Shown here piece by piece: positions 9,682-19,438 of a stretch of DNA of 53,104 nt. The notes under the pieces are model-generated. The model did not search any database. It was given only the letters and a program-made list of their open reading frames with translations, and had not been told where the DNA came from. The stretch comes from Yoonia sp. GTDB taxonomy: Bacteria; Pseudomonadota; Alphaproteobacteria; Rhodobacterales; Rhodobacteraceae. A program made the position numbers and the translations under genes. The first letter of the stretch is position 1; each line of letters begins with the position of its first letter. The stretch is from NCBI RefSeq assembly GCF_017854415.1, contig NZ_JAFMHR010000004.1, positions 1 to 53,104 of the forward strand, in the 5' to 3' direction.

Positions 9682-11277
9682 ATGACAAATCGCCCGCCCC
9701 TTCCCCCCGAGATCGCCCGCCGCCGGACCTTTGCGATTATCTCGCATCCCGACGCTGGCAAGACGACGCTGACTGAAAAATTCCTGCTTTATGGTGGTGC
9801 TATTCAGATGGCGGGTCAGGTGCGCGCCAAGGGCGAAGCACGGCGCACGCGGTCAGACTTTATGCAGATGGAAAAGGATCGCGGTATTTCGGTTTCGGCC
9901 TCTGCGATGTCGTTTGATTTCGGCAAATACCGTTTCAATCTGGTGGACACGCCCGGTCACTCTGATTTTTCCGAGGATACGTACCGCACACTGACCGCAG
10001 TCGATGCCGCTGTGATGGTCATCGACGGTGCCAAAGGTGTGGAAAGCCAGACGCAAAAACTGTTCGAAGTTTGCCGTTTGCGCGACCTACCGATCCTGAC
10101 ATTTTGTAACAAGATGGACCGCGAGAGCCGCGATACATTTGAAATCATTGATGAAATACAAGAGAACCTTGCGATTGACGTGACACCCGCCTCTTGGCCA
10201 ATTGGTGTCGGTCGCGAATTCATCGGCTGCTATGATATTCTGCGCGACAGACTGGAATTGATGGACCGTGCGGATCGCAACAAGATCGCCGAAAGCATCC
10301 AGATCAGCGGTCTTGATGATCCAAAACTCGCCGATCATGTGCCCGCTCATTTGCTTGAGAAGTTCCTCGAAGAAATCGAGATGGCGAAAGAATTGCTGCC
10401 CAAGCTTGATCATGAAGCACTGTTAAACGGATCAATGACGCCGATCTGGTTTGGCTCTGCAATGAACTCGTTCGGAGTCAAGGAACTGATGGACGGGATC
10501 GCGACCTATGGACCGGAACCGCAAATCCAGACAGCCACACCGCGCAACATCGCACCTGAAGAAAAGAACGTCACAGGATTCGTGTTCAAGGTTCAGGCGA
10601 ACATGGACCCAAAGCACCGCGACCGCGTGGCGTTTTTGCGGCTGGCCTCGGGACATTTTGAACGTGGCATGAAGCTCACCCATGTGCGGTCAAAAAAGCA
10701 AATGTCGATCACAAACCCTGTTTTGTTCTTAGCAGCTGATCGCGAATTGGCCGAAGAAGCATGGGCTGGCGATATCATCGGCATCCCCAACCACGGCCAA
10801 TTGCGTATCGGCGATACATTGACCGAGGGCGAAGCAATCCGCGTTTCAGGCATCCCGTCATTTGCGCCGGAATTGCTACAAACCTGCCGCGCAGGTGACC
10901 CACTGAAGGCCAAGCATCTTGAAAAAGCATTGATGCAATTTGCCGAAGAAGGGGCCGCCAAAATCTTTAAGCCTACATTTGGCTCTGGCTTTATCGTCGG
11001 CGTTGTTGGTCCGCTGCAATTCGAAGTCCTCGCCAGCCGGATCGAGATGGAATACGGCCTGCCCGTCCGGTTTGAACCGTCACAATTCACCTCTGCACGG
11101 TGGGTGGCAGGCGAACAGCTTGCTGTCGACAAGTTCGTCAATGCCAACAAGCAGCATATCGCGACTGACAATGACGGCGACACCGTTTATCTGACACGGC
11201 TGCAGTGGGACATTGACCGCGTTGGGCGCGACTATCCTGATGTGACCTTGACCGCAACAAAAGAGATGATGGTTTAA
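9682..11277 (+). CDS. prfC: Peptide chain release factor 3
   Basis: FAIISHPDAGKTTLTEKFLLYGGAIQMAGQVRAKGEARRTRSDFMQMEKDRGISVSASAMSFD...DTPGHSDFSEDTYRTL, full-length RF3 GTPase. Confidence 0.98.
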   Translation: MTNRPPLPPEIARRRTFAIISHPDAGKTTLTEKFLLYGGAIQMAGQVRAKGEARRTRSDFMQMEKDRGISVSASAMSFDFGKYRFNLVDTPGHSDFSEDTYRTLTAVDAAVMVIDGAKGVESQTQKLFEVCRLRDLPILTFCNKMDRESRDTFEIIDEIQENLAIDVTPASWPIGVGREFIGCYDILRDRLELMDRADRNKIAESIQISGLDDPKLADHVPAHLLEKFLEEIEMAKELLPKLDHEALLNGSMTPIWFGSAMNSFGVKELMDGIATYGPEPQIQTATPRNIAPEEKNVTGFVFKVQANMDPKHRDRVAFLRLASGHFERGMKLTHVRSKKQMSITNPVLFLAADRELAEEAWAGDIIGIPNHGQLRIGDTLTEGEAIRVSGIPSFAPELLQTCRAGDPLKAKHLEKALMQFAEEGAAKIFKPTFGSGFIVGVVGPLQFEVLASRIEMEYGLPVRFEPSQFTSARWVAGEQLAVDKFVNANKQHIATDNDGDTVYLTRLQWDIDRVGRDYPDVTLTATKEMMV

Positions 11278-11293
11278 GCATTCGTTAACCATC

Positions 11294-11800
11294 ATGCAGG
11301 CAAGGTACGTCATGTGGCGTTTCCTTTTCTTTATCATACTCGGATTGGGGGCCTGCGCGCCGCGCCAAGGCGTGATCGCAGGCACCGATAGCTGGACCGG
11401 GTTTGCCCAAATTGTCACCTCCGAACACGAGATTTTTCGCGACAACAAAGCAACCATGACCGTGCGACCAGTTTCTATCGCACGCGACGGCGAGCGCGCC
11501 TTTGGTGTGCTCACTAACATTCGGCGCCGCGTCCCCAATGGGCCAATCATCAACGCGATGTAATCCGGCGATGTCCGATTAGACTACAAAAGACACGACC
11601 GACTGATGACCCACTGCATCGACGGCTGCCAAAGAGCAGAAATTGGCGTCATCAACATGACCGAGGCAAGCTTTCGACACGCCGCCCGCACGGGTTTGCC
11701 ACTGCGGGTTTTCGGGCGGCGCGGGCGATACGAAGGCACTGTCCCCGCGACGCTGTTTCAACAGGTACTGGACGCCATTTCCAAGACCCGTCATGAATAG
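11294..11800 (+). pseudogene. Small lipoprotein gene interrupted by an in-frame TAA at 11561-11563 (or a truncated lipoprotein followed by an orphan fragment)
   Basis: ORFs 11294..11563 and 11606..11800 are in the same frame; the stretch between them reads SGDVRLDYKRHDRL without a further stop; the whole reads lipoprotein signal (FIILGLGACAPRQ)...INAM*SGDVRLDYKRHDRLMTHCIDGCQRAEIGVINMTEASFRHAARTGLPLRVFGRRGRYEGTVPATLFQQVLDAIS. Confidence 0.55.
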
Positions 11801-11841
11801 TCATAGCGACACGTCACATTCAAATCACCAAGAGGCCATTC

Positions 11842-12576
11842 GTGCGCAAGCCACCCCAAACATTCCAAGACGGTATCGGATCACTTGTCCCGCAATACCA
11901 AAAACGGCGCGCATTGCTAACCGGACCTGATCTGCCACCACACGACGTGGATTTCGAATTGCTCAAAGATCAGCCGTTACCAGCCCAAACCTTGCCGCGT
12001 CCCGAAGGTCTCAGCCGCGTTGCCAAGAAACGGCATATGTTGCTGGGCGAACTGGCGGGCCATTGCGAATTGGCATTGCTACATGGGCTTTTGGTGTCGC
12101 ACCTGCGCAAGCATACCTATCCTGACGCAGCACCTGCGTTGTTTATGCGTATGTGGGCCGAGCAAGAAGAATGGCTATTGAACAACCTGCCCACACGTTG
12201 GTTAATATCAGCGGTGATCACCTTTGCTGAACACGGCCAATCAGAAGCTGACCGAAACCTTGCCGCACGTTTGAACATTCTGTTTTCGCTCATGAAAATC
12301 TTCGAATCCGAACGGTGCTTTTCCGGCCGTCCCCCGCAAAAGCCTTTCCGCATCGAAGACCGCAACAAAGCGCCCCTTCCAATGGGAATGAAAGATTTCT
12401 CGGTCCTGAATGGCGATCTTGAGGCGCACTTGCTTGCCCCGATTTGGCGCGATGCGAATACGACACCAATGATCGGCCCTCTGGTGCGACATTTGCTGGA
12501 ATTGTTGAACCAGGATGACGGCACTGTGTTCCGCCGCCTTGCATTGATGCGCGAAACAGCAACAAAGGCGCGGTGA
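11842..12576 (+). CDS. Hypothetical protein, 244 aa
   Basis: Long ORF with coding-like composition, GTG start; no family recognised. Confidence 0.65.
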   Translation: MRKPPQTFQDGIGSLVPQYQKRRALLTGPDLPPHDVDFELLKDQPLPAQTLPRPEGLSRVAKKRHMLLGELAGHCELALLHGLLVSHLRKHTYPDAAPALFMRMWAEQEEWLLNNLPTRWLISAVITFAEHGQSEADRNLAARLNILFSLMKIFESERCFSGRPPQKPFRIEDRNKAPLPMGMKDFSVLNGDLEAHLLAPIWRDANTTPMIGPLVRHLLELLNQDDGTVFRRLALMRETATKAR

Positions 12577-12611
12577 TCCACCGCTTGGCTAGGGGGACTT
12601 CTTGACGCAGT

Positions 12612-12706
12612 GCAGCAATTAAGTTAGCTGCAATCACAGCCAAAAATGGCTGTTGACGCAGGACGCGCTGAACAAGCGTCCTTTCACCTTTGCGGACCGA
12701 TCCGCA
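12612..12706 (+). promoter_or_regulatory. Structured leader of the DEAD-box helicase gene (four successive inverted repeats)
   Basis: GCAGC..GCTGC (12612-12631), CAGCCA-AAAA-TGGCTG (12637-12652), GGACGC-N9-GCGTCC (12661-12681), TGCGGA-CCGA-TCCGCA (12691-12706). Confidence 0.5.
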
Positions 12707-12720
12707 GACATAGGACGTAT

Positions 12721-14196
12721 ATGACTAAGTTTACTGATTTGAACCTTGACGCCAAGGTTCTCAAGGCCGTTGCTGAAACAGGCTACGACACACCTACCCC
12801 CATTCAGGCCGGCGCGATTGCCCCCGCCCTTGAAGGCCGCGATGTTTTAGGTATCGCCCAGACAGGTACTGGCAAAACCGCTGCCTTCACACTGCCAATG
12901 ATTACACTGCTGGGCCGCGGGCGGGCACGCGCACGCATGCCACGGTCATTGATCCTTGCACCAACACGCGAATTGGCTGCACAAGTTGCTGAAAACTTTG
13001 ATGCTTATGCCAAATACACCAAACTGACGAAAGCCTTGTTGATTGGCGGCACCAGCTTCAAAGATCAGGACAAACTGATCGACAAGGGTGTGGACGTGCT
13101 GATCGCGACCCCTGGCCGTTTGTTGGACCACCTTGAGCGCGGCAAATTGATTCTAACCGATGTGAAAATCATGGTCGTCGACGAAGCCGACCGGATGCTC
13201 GATATGGGTTTCATCCCCGACATCGAAGAAATTTTCAAGCGCACGCCATTCACCCGCCAAACACTGTTCTTTAGTGCGACAATGGCCCCAGAGATCGAGC
13301 GGATCACAAACACATTTCTGTCGAATCCTGCAAAAATTGAAGTGGCCCGTGCGGCAACAACGAACGTGAACATCAAGCAAGGTGTTGTGATGTTCAAAGC
13401 CTCTGCCAAACCCAAAGAACCGACTGAAAAGCGCGAATTGCTACGGAAATTGATCGACGCCGAAGGCGACGCCTGCACAAACGCGATTATCTTTTGCAAC
13501 CGCAAATCCGACGTTGATATTGTCTCTAAGTCATTGAATAAATGGGGCTATCAGGCCGCGCCAATCCATGGCGATCTGGACCAAAGCCACCGCACAAAGA
13601 CGCTGGATAAATTCCGCGACAACGAATTGCGCATCCTTGTGGCCTCTGATGTCGCGGCGCGTGGTTTGGATATTCCGGCTGTGACACACGTCTTTAACTT
13701 CGATGTGCCCAGCCACGCCGAAGACTATGTGCACCGCATTGGCCGGACCGGTCGCGCTGGACGCTCTGGCACCGCGATCATGATCTGCACGCCGCGCGAC
13801 GAGAAAAACCTCGAGGACGTGGAACGTTTGGTCAAGACGACGATTCCCCGCTTGGACAGCCCAATGGGCAAATCAGCGGCCCCTGCCCCTGCAACCCCGT
13901 CCGAAGCTGAAAAGACCGACGACAAGCCAAAGCGCACACGCAATCGCCGCAAGCCAGAGCCGAAGGTCGAAGATGTAAAGGTCGCAGAAGCCAAACCTGC
14001 TGCTGCACCCGAAGTCAAAGCAGAAGCGAAACCCCAACCTAAACCCGAGCACACACAAAAACCACGTGAAGAGCGTGCGCGCGGTGGCCGTGGACGTGGA
14101 AACGACCGCCGTGATAACGGACCAAAAGTTGTTGGTATGGGTGACGATACGCCAACGTTTATCGCATTAAGCTTTGCAGATCGGGCGAAAGACTAA
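12721..14196 (+). CDS. rhlE: DEAD/DEAH-box RNA helicase (RhlE-like)
   Basis: MTKFTDLNLDAKVLKAVAETGYDTPTPIQAGAIAPALEGRDVLGIAQTGTGKTAAF, VDEADRMLDMGF, SATMAPEI, HRIGRTGRAGRSG; basic K/P/R-rich C-terminal tail. Confidence 0.9.
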   Translation: MTKFTDLNLDAKVLKAVAETGYDTPTPIQAGAIAPALEGRDVLGIAQTGTGKTAAFTLPMITLLGRGRARARMPRSLILAPTRELAAQVAENFDAYAKYTKLTKALLIGGTSFKDQDKLIDKGVDVLIATPGRLLDHLERGKLILTDVKIMVVDEADRMLDMGFIPDIEEIFKRTPFTRQTLFFSATMAPEIERITNTFLSNPAKIEVARAATTNVNIKQGVVMFKASAKPKEPTEKRELLRKLIDAEGDACTNAIIFCNRKSDVDIVSKSLNKWGYQAAPIHGDLDQSHRTKTLDKFRDNELRILVASDVAARGLDIPAVTHVFNFDVPSHAEDYVHRIGRTGRAGRSGTAIMICTPRDEKNLEDVERLVKTTIPRLDSPMGKSAAPAPATPSEAEKTDDKPKRTRNRRKPEPKVEDVKVAEAKPAAAPEVKAEAKPQPKPEHTQKPREERARGGRGRGNDRRDNGPKVVGMGDDTPTFIALSFADRAKD

Positions 14197-14234
14197 AAAG
14201 TCGGGCTTAATCCTAGCTTATGCAAACTAGAATC

Positions 14235-14269
14235 AAAAAAGGTCGGGGTATTATCCCCGACCTTTTTTT
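14235..14269. terminator. Bidirectional Rho-independent terminator between the helicase and RNase J genes
   Basis: aaaaaa GGTCGGGG-TATTAT-CCCCGACC ttttttt: 8-bp perfect stem, A tract on one side and T tract on the other. Confidence 0.9.
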
Positions 14270-15935
14270 ATGCGCCTAACCGCGACACGATCACAGTCAC
14301 TTCGGGCTTTTTACCAATCTCGCCCTGCGCAGAACGTCGAGCGATCGTCTTAAGCTCTTTTTCCAGCTTCACATCATCGCGCAACGTCTTGGCGTTGGCG
14401 CGGTTTATGAACTGGCTCAGGTCCTGTTCGACAACTTCAACCAAGGCGGCATTGTTGCGCCCTGTCTCGGCCAGACCAGAGGTTTCAACCCACGGATCAC
14501 CCAGCGGTTCGTCATTTTCATCGATGATCAGCGTCACGATCATATGCCCGTTCAGCGCCATGCGGATACGGTCACGCACGATGCCATCCATAGCACCCAC
14601 TTGCACAGAGCCATCAAGATAGGTCCGGCCGGTCTCGATATACTCGGCAACAGTCGCGCGGTTCCCCGACAGATCAATCATCATACCATTGACCGCGACA
14701 ATGCCCGCAAGCCCGCTTTCGCCACCCAGTTTCACGTGCTCGCGCAAATGACGGTGCTCGCCGTGCATCGGGATCAGAATTTGTGGTTTCACAATCTGGT
14801 GCAGGCGCTGCAAGTCGGGACGGTTAGCATGGCCCGATACGTGGTACTTGCCGCCCGCGTCGTCGATCACGTCGACGCCCAGTTCAGACAACTGGTTCAT
14901 GATACGGATCACGCCGCGTTCATTGCCGGGAATTGTCTTGGAAGAGAACAGAAACGTATCCCCATCTTTCAACTTCAGGCCCAAATAGGACCCTTGTGCT
15001 AATTGCGCAGACGCCGCACGGCGTTCGCCTTGGCTGCCGGTGACCAACAGCATCACGTTCTCGCGCGGCATGTTCAGCGCGTCTTCGGGGGACACAACAG
15101 GCGGAAATCCGGTCAAAATACCAACTTCAGTGGCGGCTTCGACCATCCGGCGCATTGCACGACCCAATAGCACGACGGAACGGTCGGCCTTTTGGGCGGC
15201 CATAGCCAATGTCTTTAAACGCGCGATGTTCGACGCAAACGTGGTCGCGACAACCATGCCGCCCGCTTGTTTCATCATATCAGCGATTGCATCACCAATT
15301 GATGCCTCTGACCTGCCAGCATCCCGTGAAAACACGTTAGTACTGTCACAAATCAGGGCTTTGACACCATCTTTGGAGACTTCTTCCCACAGAGCTTCGT
15401 TCCACGGATCACCAACAATCGGTGTTTCGTCGATCTTGAAGTCACCAGAATGTAGCACCCGGCCTTCTGGCGTATCGATCAAAAGGCCTGCACTTTCAGG
15501 GATCGAGTGGCTGATTGGCAGATATGACACCTTGAGCGGACCACAAGTAATCACTTCGGGATAAACGCCAACAACTTTAACCACACTTGCGGGATGGCCA
15601 TGTTCGTCCAGCTTGCGCCGCGCAATATTGGCCGTGAAAGCCCGCGCATAAACAGGCGCGCCCAGACGTTCCCAATAGTGCCCAATTGCGCCCACATGGT
15701 CTTCGTGTGCGTGAGTAATAAAGATACCTTCGATCTGCGCTTTGCGCGCCTCGAGCCATGCAATATCCGGCAGGATCAGATCAACACCCGGTGTGCTGTC
15801 CATATCAGGGAACGTCACACCCAAATCGACCACAATCAGGCGTTCCTTGCCCGGTGCGCCATAGCCATAAACATAGGCGTTCATGCCAATTTCGCCGGCG
15901 CCCCCAAGAGGCAGATATATCAGGCGGTCGGTCAT
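14268..15935 (-). CDS. rnj: Ribonuclease J (metallo-beta-lactamase/beta-CASP)
   Basis: ITHAHEDHVGAIGHYWERLGAPVYA, LHSGDFKID, GSQGE, HVSGHANRPDLQRLHQIVKPQILIPMHGEHRH. Confidence 0.95.
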   Translation of the reverse strand: MTDRLIYLPLGGAGEIGMNAYVYGYGAPGKERLIVVDLGVTFPDMDSTPGVDLILPDIAWLEARKAQIEGIFITHAHEDHVGAIGHYWERLGAPVYARAFTANIARRKLDEHGHPASVVKVVGVYPEVITCGPLKVSYLPISHSIPESAGLLIDTPEGRVLHSGDFKIDETPIVGDPWNEALWEEVSKDGVKALICDSTNVFSRDAGRSEASIGDAIADMMKQAGGMVVATTFASNIARLKTLAMAAQKADRSVVLLGRAMRRMVEAATEVGILTGFPPVVSPEDALNMPRENVMLLVTGSQGERRAASAQLAQGSYLGLKLKDGDTFLFSSKTIPGNERGVIRIMNQLSELGVDVIDDAGGKYHVSGHANRPDLQRLHQIVKPQILIPMHGEHRHLREHVKLGGESGLAGIVAVNGMMIDLSGNRATVAEYIETGRTYLDGSVQVGAMDGIVRDRIRMALNGHMIVTLIIDENDEPLGDPWVETSGLAETGRNNAALVEVVEQDLSQFINRANAKTLRDDVKLEKELKTIARRSAQGEIGKKPEVTVIVSRLGA

Positions 15936-16063
15936 GCGTTTTCCTTGGTAAAGTGGTCAATATGAATACCACTATATGTGGCATATCAGGGTCTGGTACG
16001 TGATTTCGGCCTGATTGACAGGCTACAGGCTGTTTGTCGAGACTTGAGTACGCCTCAACTGCC

Positions 16064-16249
16064 TTACTCGTCACTATGAGGCTTCGCGCGCCATGCATTG
16101 ATCCACTTGATAGGATCAGGTCGATGTACGCGGACCTTAAAGATGAAAGCCAAACCCAAGATGAAAAGTAACGCAGCACCAAGTCCCGTCCCATTCATGA
16201 AGAACAGTTGCAACTCAGCTTGCTCGATCAATTGTGCTAGATATTCCAC
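16064..16249 (-). CDS. Small membrane protein, 61 aa, hypothetical
   Basis: MEYLAQLIEQAELQLFFMNGTGLGAALLFILGLAFIFKVRVHRPDPIKWINAWRAKPHSDE; one TM; upstream GGAG-type SD; between coaX and rnj. Confidence 0.6.
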   Translation of the reverse strand: MEYLAQLIEQAELQLFFMNGTGLGAALLFILGLAFIFKVRVHRPDPIKWINAWRAKPHSDE

Positions 16250-16440
16250 GGAAGACTCCTCGCTTTAATGCGGGTCGTTGCCCTATGGTCCCATAAATTT
16301 AGCTGGTCCATGCGCACCGGGTCAATCAATTTATTGGACTGTTGACGACACTATACTTTCCGTCAATTAGAAGCGGAATGTGATCCCTACTCCAATGTTA
16401 GTTGCATCCGAGATGTGTGTCTTCAGTGCTGTAGACTGTG

Positions 16441-17223
16441 TCACGTGCGCACTGCTGCAACTTTGTTATACTTATGGATCACGGTCAGGCCGTGAATCGT
16501 CAAATCGTCATCATATGCGTCGAACAGCTTTTCGGACTGCTGGAACAACGGCGCCAAGCCACCGGTTGAAATCACCTGCATTGGCACGCCGCGTTCTGCC
16601 TTGATCCGCGCACATATCTCGCGGACCAACCCGATGTAACCCCAAAAGACGCCAGACTGCATACAGGCAACAGTATTGGTGCCAATTACCGCTTGCGGTT
16701 TGGATATATCAACGTGCGGCAAGGCAGCTGCAGCATTGTGCAACGCCTCTAGAGAGAGGTTGACCCCCGGGGCAATTACGCCGCCGACATAGGCCCCATC
16801 TGATGCAACAACATCAAAAGTCGTGGCCGTCCCGAAATCAACAACGATCAAATCGCCGCCAAAGCGGTCAAATGCGCCTGCGGTATTTACCAATCGGTCA
16901 GGCCCAACTTGCGTTCCCGCATCAACGCGTGGCTGCGCTGGCAGCAGGCAATCGGATTTGCCGACAACCAAAGGACGGCAGTTGTAATAGCGATCGGCAA
17001 AGACCCGCAGGTTGAACACCACGCGCGGCACTGTCGAGCTTACGATGACTTCATCGATCTCGACGTCTACTTTTTGAAACCGCATTAGCGTGGATAGCCA
17101 GACATAGTACTGATCTGCCGTGCGCTGCCATTCTGTGCTGGTGCGCCAAGTGGCGATGAATTCTGTGCCATCCCAAATCGAAAAAACCGTGTTGGTATTC
17201 CCGCAATCAATTGCCAAGAGCAT
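16441..17223 (-). CDS. coaX: Type III pantothenate kinase
   Basis: MLLAIDCGNTNTVFSIWDG, GPDRLVNTAGAFDRFGGDLIVVDFGTATTFDVV, GGVIAPGVNLSLEALHNAAAALP. Confidence 0.95.
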   Translation of the reverse strand: MLLAIDCGNTNTVFSIWDGTEFIATWRTSTEWQRTADQYYVWLSTLMRFQKVDVEIDEVIVSSTVPRVVFNLRVFADRYYNCRPLVVGKSDCLLPAQPRVDAGTQVGPDRLVNTAGAFDRFGGDLIVVDFGTATTFDVVASDGAYVGGVIAPGVNLSLEALHNAAAALPHVDISKPQAVIGTNTVACMQSGVFWGYIGLVREICARIKAERGVPMQVISTGGLAPLFQQSEKLFDAYDDDLTIHGLTVIHKYNKVAAVRT

Positions 17224-17238
17224 CAGCTGCCCTCCCTT

Positions 17239-18000
17239 TTAGAAAAATATGTCCGCCGCTGAAATCGCGCGCGGTCCAGTGCCTGTGATCAGCACAAGGT
17301 TGCCGTCTTTGTCGATGCTGTCAAAGATGCCTGTTACATCCTCGCGGCCTGTGCGTGCGGTGATCACCTCGCCCAGACGGGCCGCTTGCGACAGCCAATC
17401 TTCGCGGATGCGTCCAAAACCCAAGCGCAGCAGCTTTGCTTCTTGCGTGGCATACGCATCGGCAAGCGTCGCAAGGAAATCTAGCGGTTCGACTTCCCAC
17501 CCACCTGCGGCCATCAAGCTGGTGGGCGCGAAACTGGCGTCTGTCACACCTTCGGGAGTGTGCTTGAGGTTCACACCGACCCCAATGGACAACCAATCCA
17601 CAAAAGGACCTTGCCCACTGCTTTCAAGCAAAATTCCTGCGACTTTGCCACCGGACAGCAAGACGTCATTAGGCCATTTCAGGCTAAGCTTTTCGGAAGG
17701 CACATAGATTGCCAGCGCCTGATATAACGCGTTAGCCGCCAGGAACGACCGCTTTGCAGCCTCGAGTGGCGTCGCCTCTGGGCGCATAATCAGTGTGGCG
17801 TTCAGATTGCCCTCGGGCACGACCCAAGGCCTGCCCCGCCGTCCGCGCGCGGATGTCTGGGTCTTTGCAATGATCCATGTTGGGCGGTCGATATTCGGCG
17901 CGCGGCGCGCTGCCTCTGACATAGTGCTGTCAACACTGTCCAGCACGACGCGGGCATAGCCTTCCGGCCAATGCCCGTGTCCGTTGTCTTTAGTTGACAA
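17239..18000 (-). CDS. birA: Biotin--[acetyl-CoA-carboxylase] ligase (start uncertain: TTG 18000 or ATG 18024)
   Basis: [45 protein letters not shown] track starts at 18024 inside nuoN. Confidence 0.9.
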   Translation of the reverse strand: MSTKDNGHGHWPEGYARVVLDSVDSTMSEAARRAPNIDRPTWIIAKTQTSARGRRGRPWVVPEGNLNATLIMRPEATPLEAAKRSFLAANALYQALAIYVPSEKLSLKWPNDVLLSGGKVAGILLESSGQGPFVDWLSIGVGVNLKHTPEGVTDASFAPTSLMAAGGWEVEPLDFLATLADAYATQEAKLLRLGFGRIREDWLSQAARLGEVITARTGREDVTGIFDSIDKDGNLVLITGTGPRAISAADIFF

Positions 18001-19426
18001 GCGTCGCCGCTGCGGCCGCAGCAATGGGTTCGATGCCGAACAGGTTCACGACACCAAACAACATCACCGCTGCCGAACCCATCAAGAGGGTCCACAAAAC
18101 AGGGTTCATCTTGCTATCAAGCTGTTCACCTTCTTCACCGAAGTACATGAAGTAAACGATGCGGATATAATAAAATGCGCCAATCACTGATGCGATCACA
18201 CCTGCCACAGCGAGCCATGCAAGACCACCATCGTAAGCGGCACGCATTACGTAGAACTTACCGAAGAAACCCACCATTGGCGGCACACCCGCAAGGCTGA
18301 ACATCAACACAAGCATCGCCAATGCGCGCAACGGCTGACGTTTGGAATACATGCGCAGGCTTTGGATATCCGTGACAGGGCGGCCATCACGTTCCATCGA
18401 CAGGATAAACGCGAATGTACCGATATTCATCGTCACATAGATCGCCATGTAGATCAGCATCGCCTGCACACCAAAGGCCGTGCCAGCCGCCAAACCCATC
18501 AAAGCAAAGCCCATGTGCGCGATTGATGAATAAGCCATCAGACGTTTGATGTTAGTCTGACCAATCGCCGCAATCGCACCAAGGAACATCGAAATAACGG
18601 ACAAGAACGCAACGATCTGCTGCCAGTCACTGACGATATTGCCAAATGCGTCGTGAACAACACGAGCAAACAGCGCCATCGCCGCGACCTTCGGGGCCGT
18701 TGCAAAGAACGCGGTCACTGGCGTAGGCGAACCTTCGTAGACGTCCGGGGTCCACATGTGGAACGGGGCCGCAGACACCTTGAAGGCAAAACCCGCCAGC
18801 ATGAACACCACGCCAAACAACATACCAAGTGAAGCGCCATCGGCTGTCGCCTCGATGATGCCGGAAAACAGTGTCGTACCTGCAAAGCCGTATGTCAGCG
18901 ACGCGCCATATAGCAGCAAGCCGGACGACAATGCGCCAAGCACGAAATACTTCAGGCCCGCTTCTGTCGATTTCGCGCTATCGCGGCGCAAGGATGCAAC
19001 CACGTAAAGGGCAAGCGACTGTAGCTCTAGGCCCATATAAAGCGCCATAAGGTCGCCTGCGGAAACCATGACCATCATACCGACAACCGCCAAAGCGACC
19101 AGAATAGGGTATTCGAATTTCAGCAACCCGCGCTGCTGCATATAGCTTTCGGACATCAGCAGCACGGCAGCCGCAGACATCAAAATGACGATCTTGGCAA
19201 AGCGCGCAAAGCCATCATCGATAAACATACCGCCAAAGGCCACGTTCGTGCCCTGCCCGTTCACACCGATCCAAATGGCCAACAATACAAACAGGCCAGA
19301 TGTGGCCCACGTCAGCAGCGGCGCAAGCGCGTCTTTGGTAGTATAAACCGCGATCAGTAATGCGGCCATTGCAAAGACCGCCAGCACGATCTCGGGCATC
19401 AGGATTTGGATATCAGCGCCAATCAT
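17990..19426 (-). CDS. nuoN: NADH-quinone oxidoreductase subunit N
   Basis: 478 aa, 14-TM antiporter-like, [53 protein letters not shown]. Confidence 0.97.
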   Translation of the reverse strand: MIGADIQILMPEIVLAVFAMAALLIAVYTTKDALAPLLTWATSGLFVLLAIWIGVNGQGTNVAFGGMFIDDGFARFAKIVILMSAAAVLLMSESYMQQRGLLKFEYPILVALAVVGMMVMVSAGDLMALYMGLELQSLALYVVASLRRDSAKSTEAGLKYFVLGALSSGLLLYGASLTYGFAGTTLFSGIIEATADGASLGMLFGVVFMLAGFAFKVSAAPFHMWTPDVYEGSPTPVTAFFATAPKVAAMALFARVVHDAFGNIVSDWQQIVAFLSVISMFLGAIAAIGQTNIKRLMAYSSIAHMGFALMGLAAGTAFGVQAMLIYMAIYVTMNIGTFAFILSMERDGRPVTDIQSLRMYSKRQPLRALAMLVLMFSLAGVPPMVGFFGKFYVMRAAYDGGLAWLAVAGVIASVIGAFYYIRIVYFMYFGEEGEQLDSKMNPVLWTLLMGSAAVMLFGVVNLFGIEPIAAAAAATLVN

Positions 19427-19438
19427 AATGGGCTTTCC

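Noticed and set aside
10593-11183. 196-aa minus-strand ORF antisense to prfC
   Set aside because: Shadow ORF of the conserved RF3 gene.
15936-16063. Short inverted repeats between rnj and the 61-aa ORF (e.g. ATATG-TGG-CATAT)
   Set aside because: Stems of about 5 bp in AT-richer spacer DNA are expected by chance.
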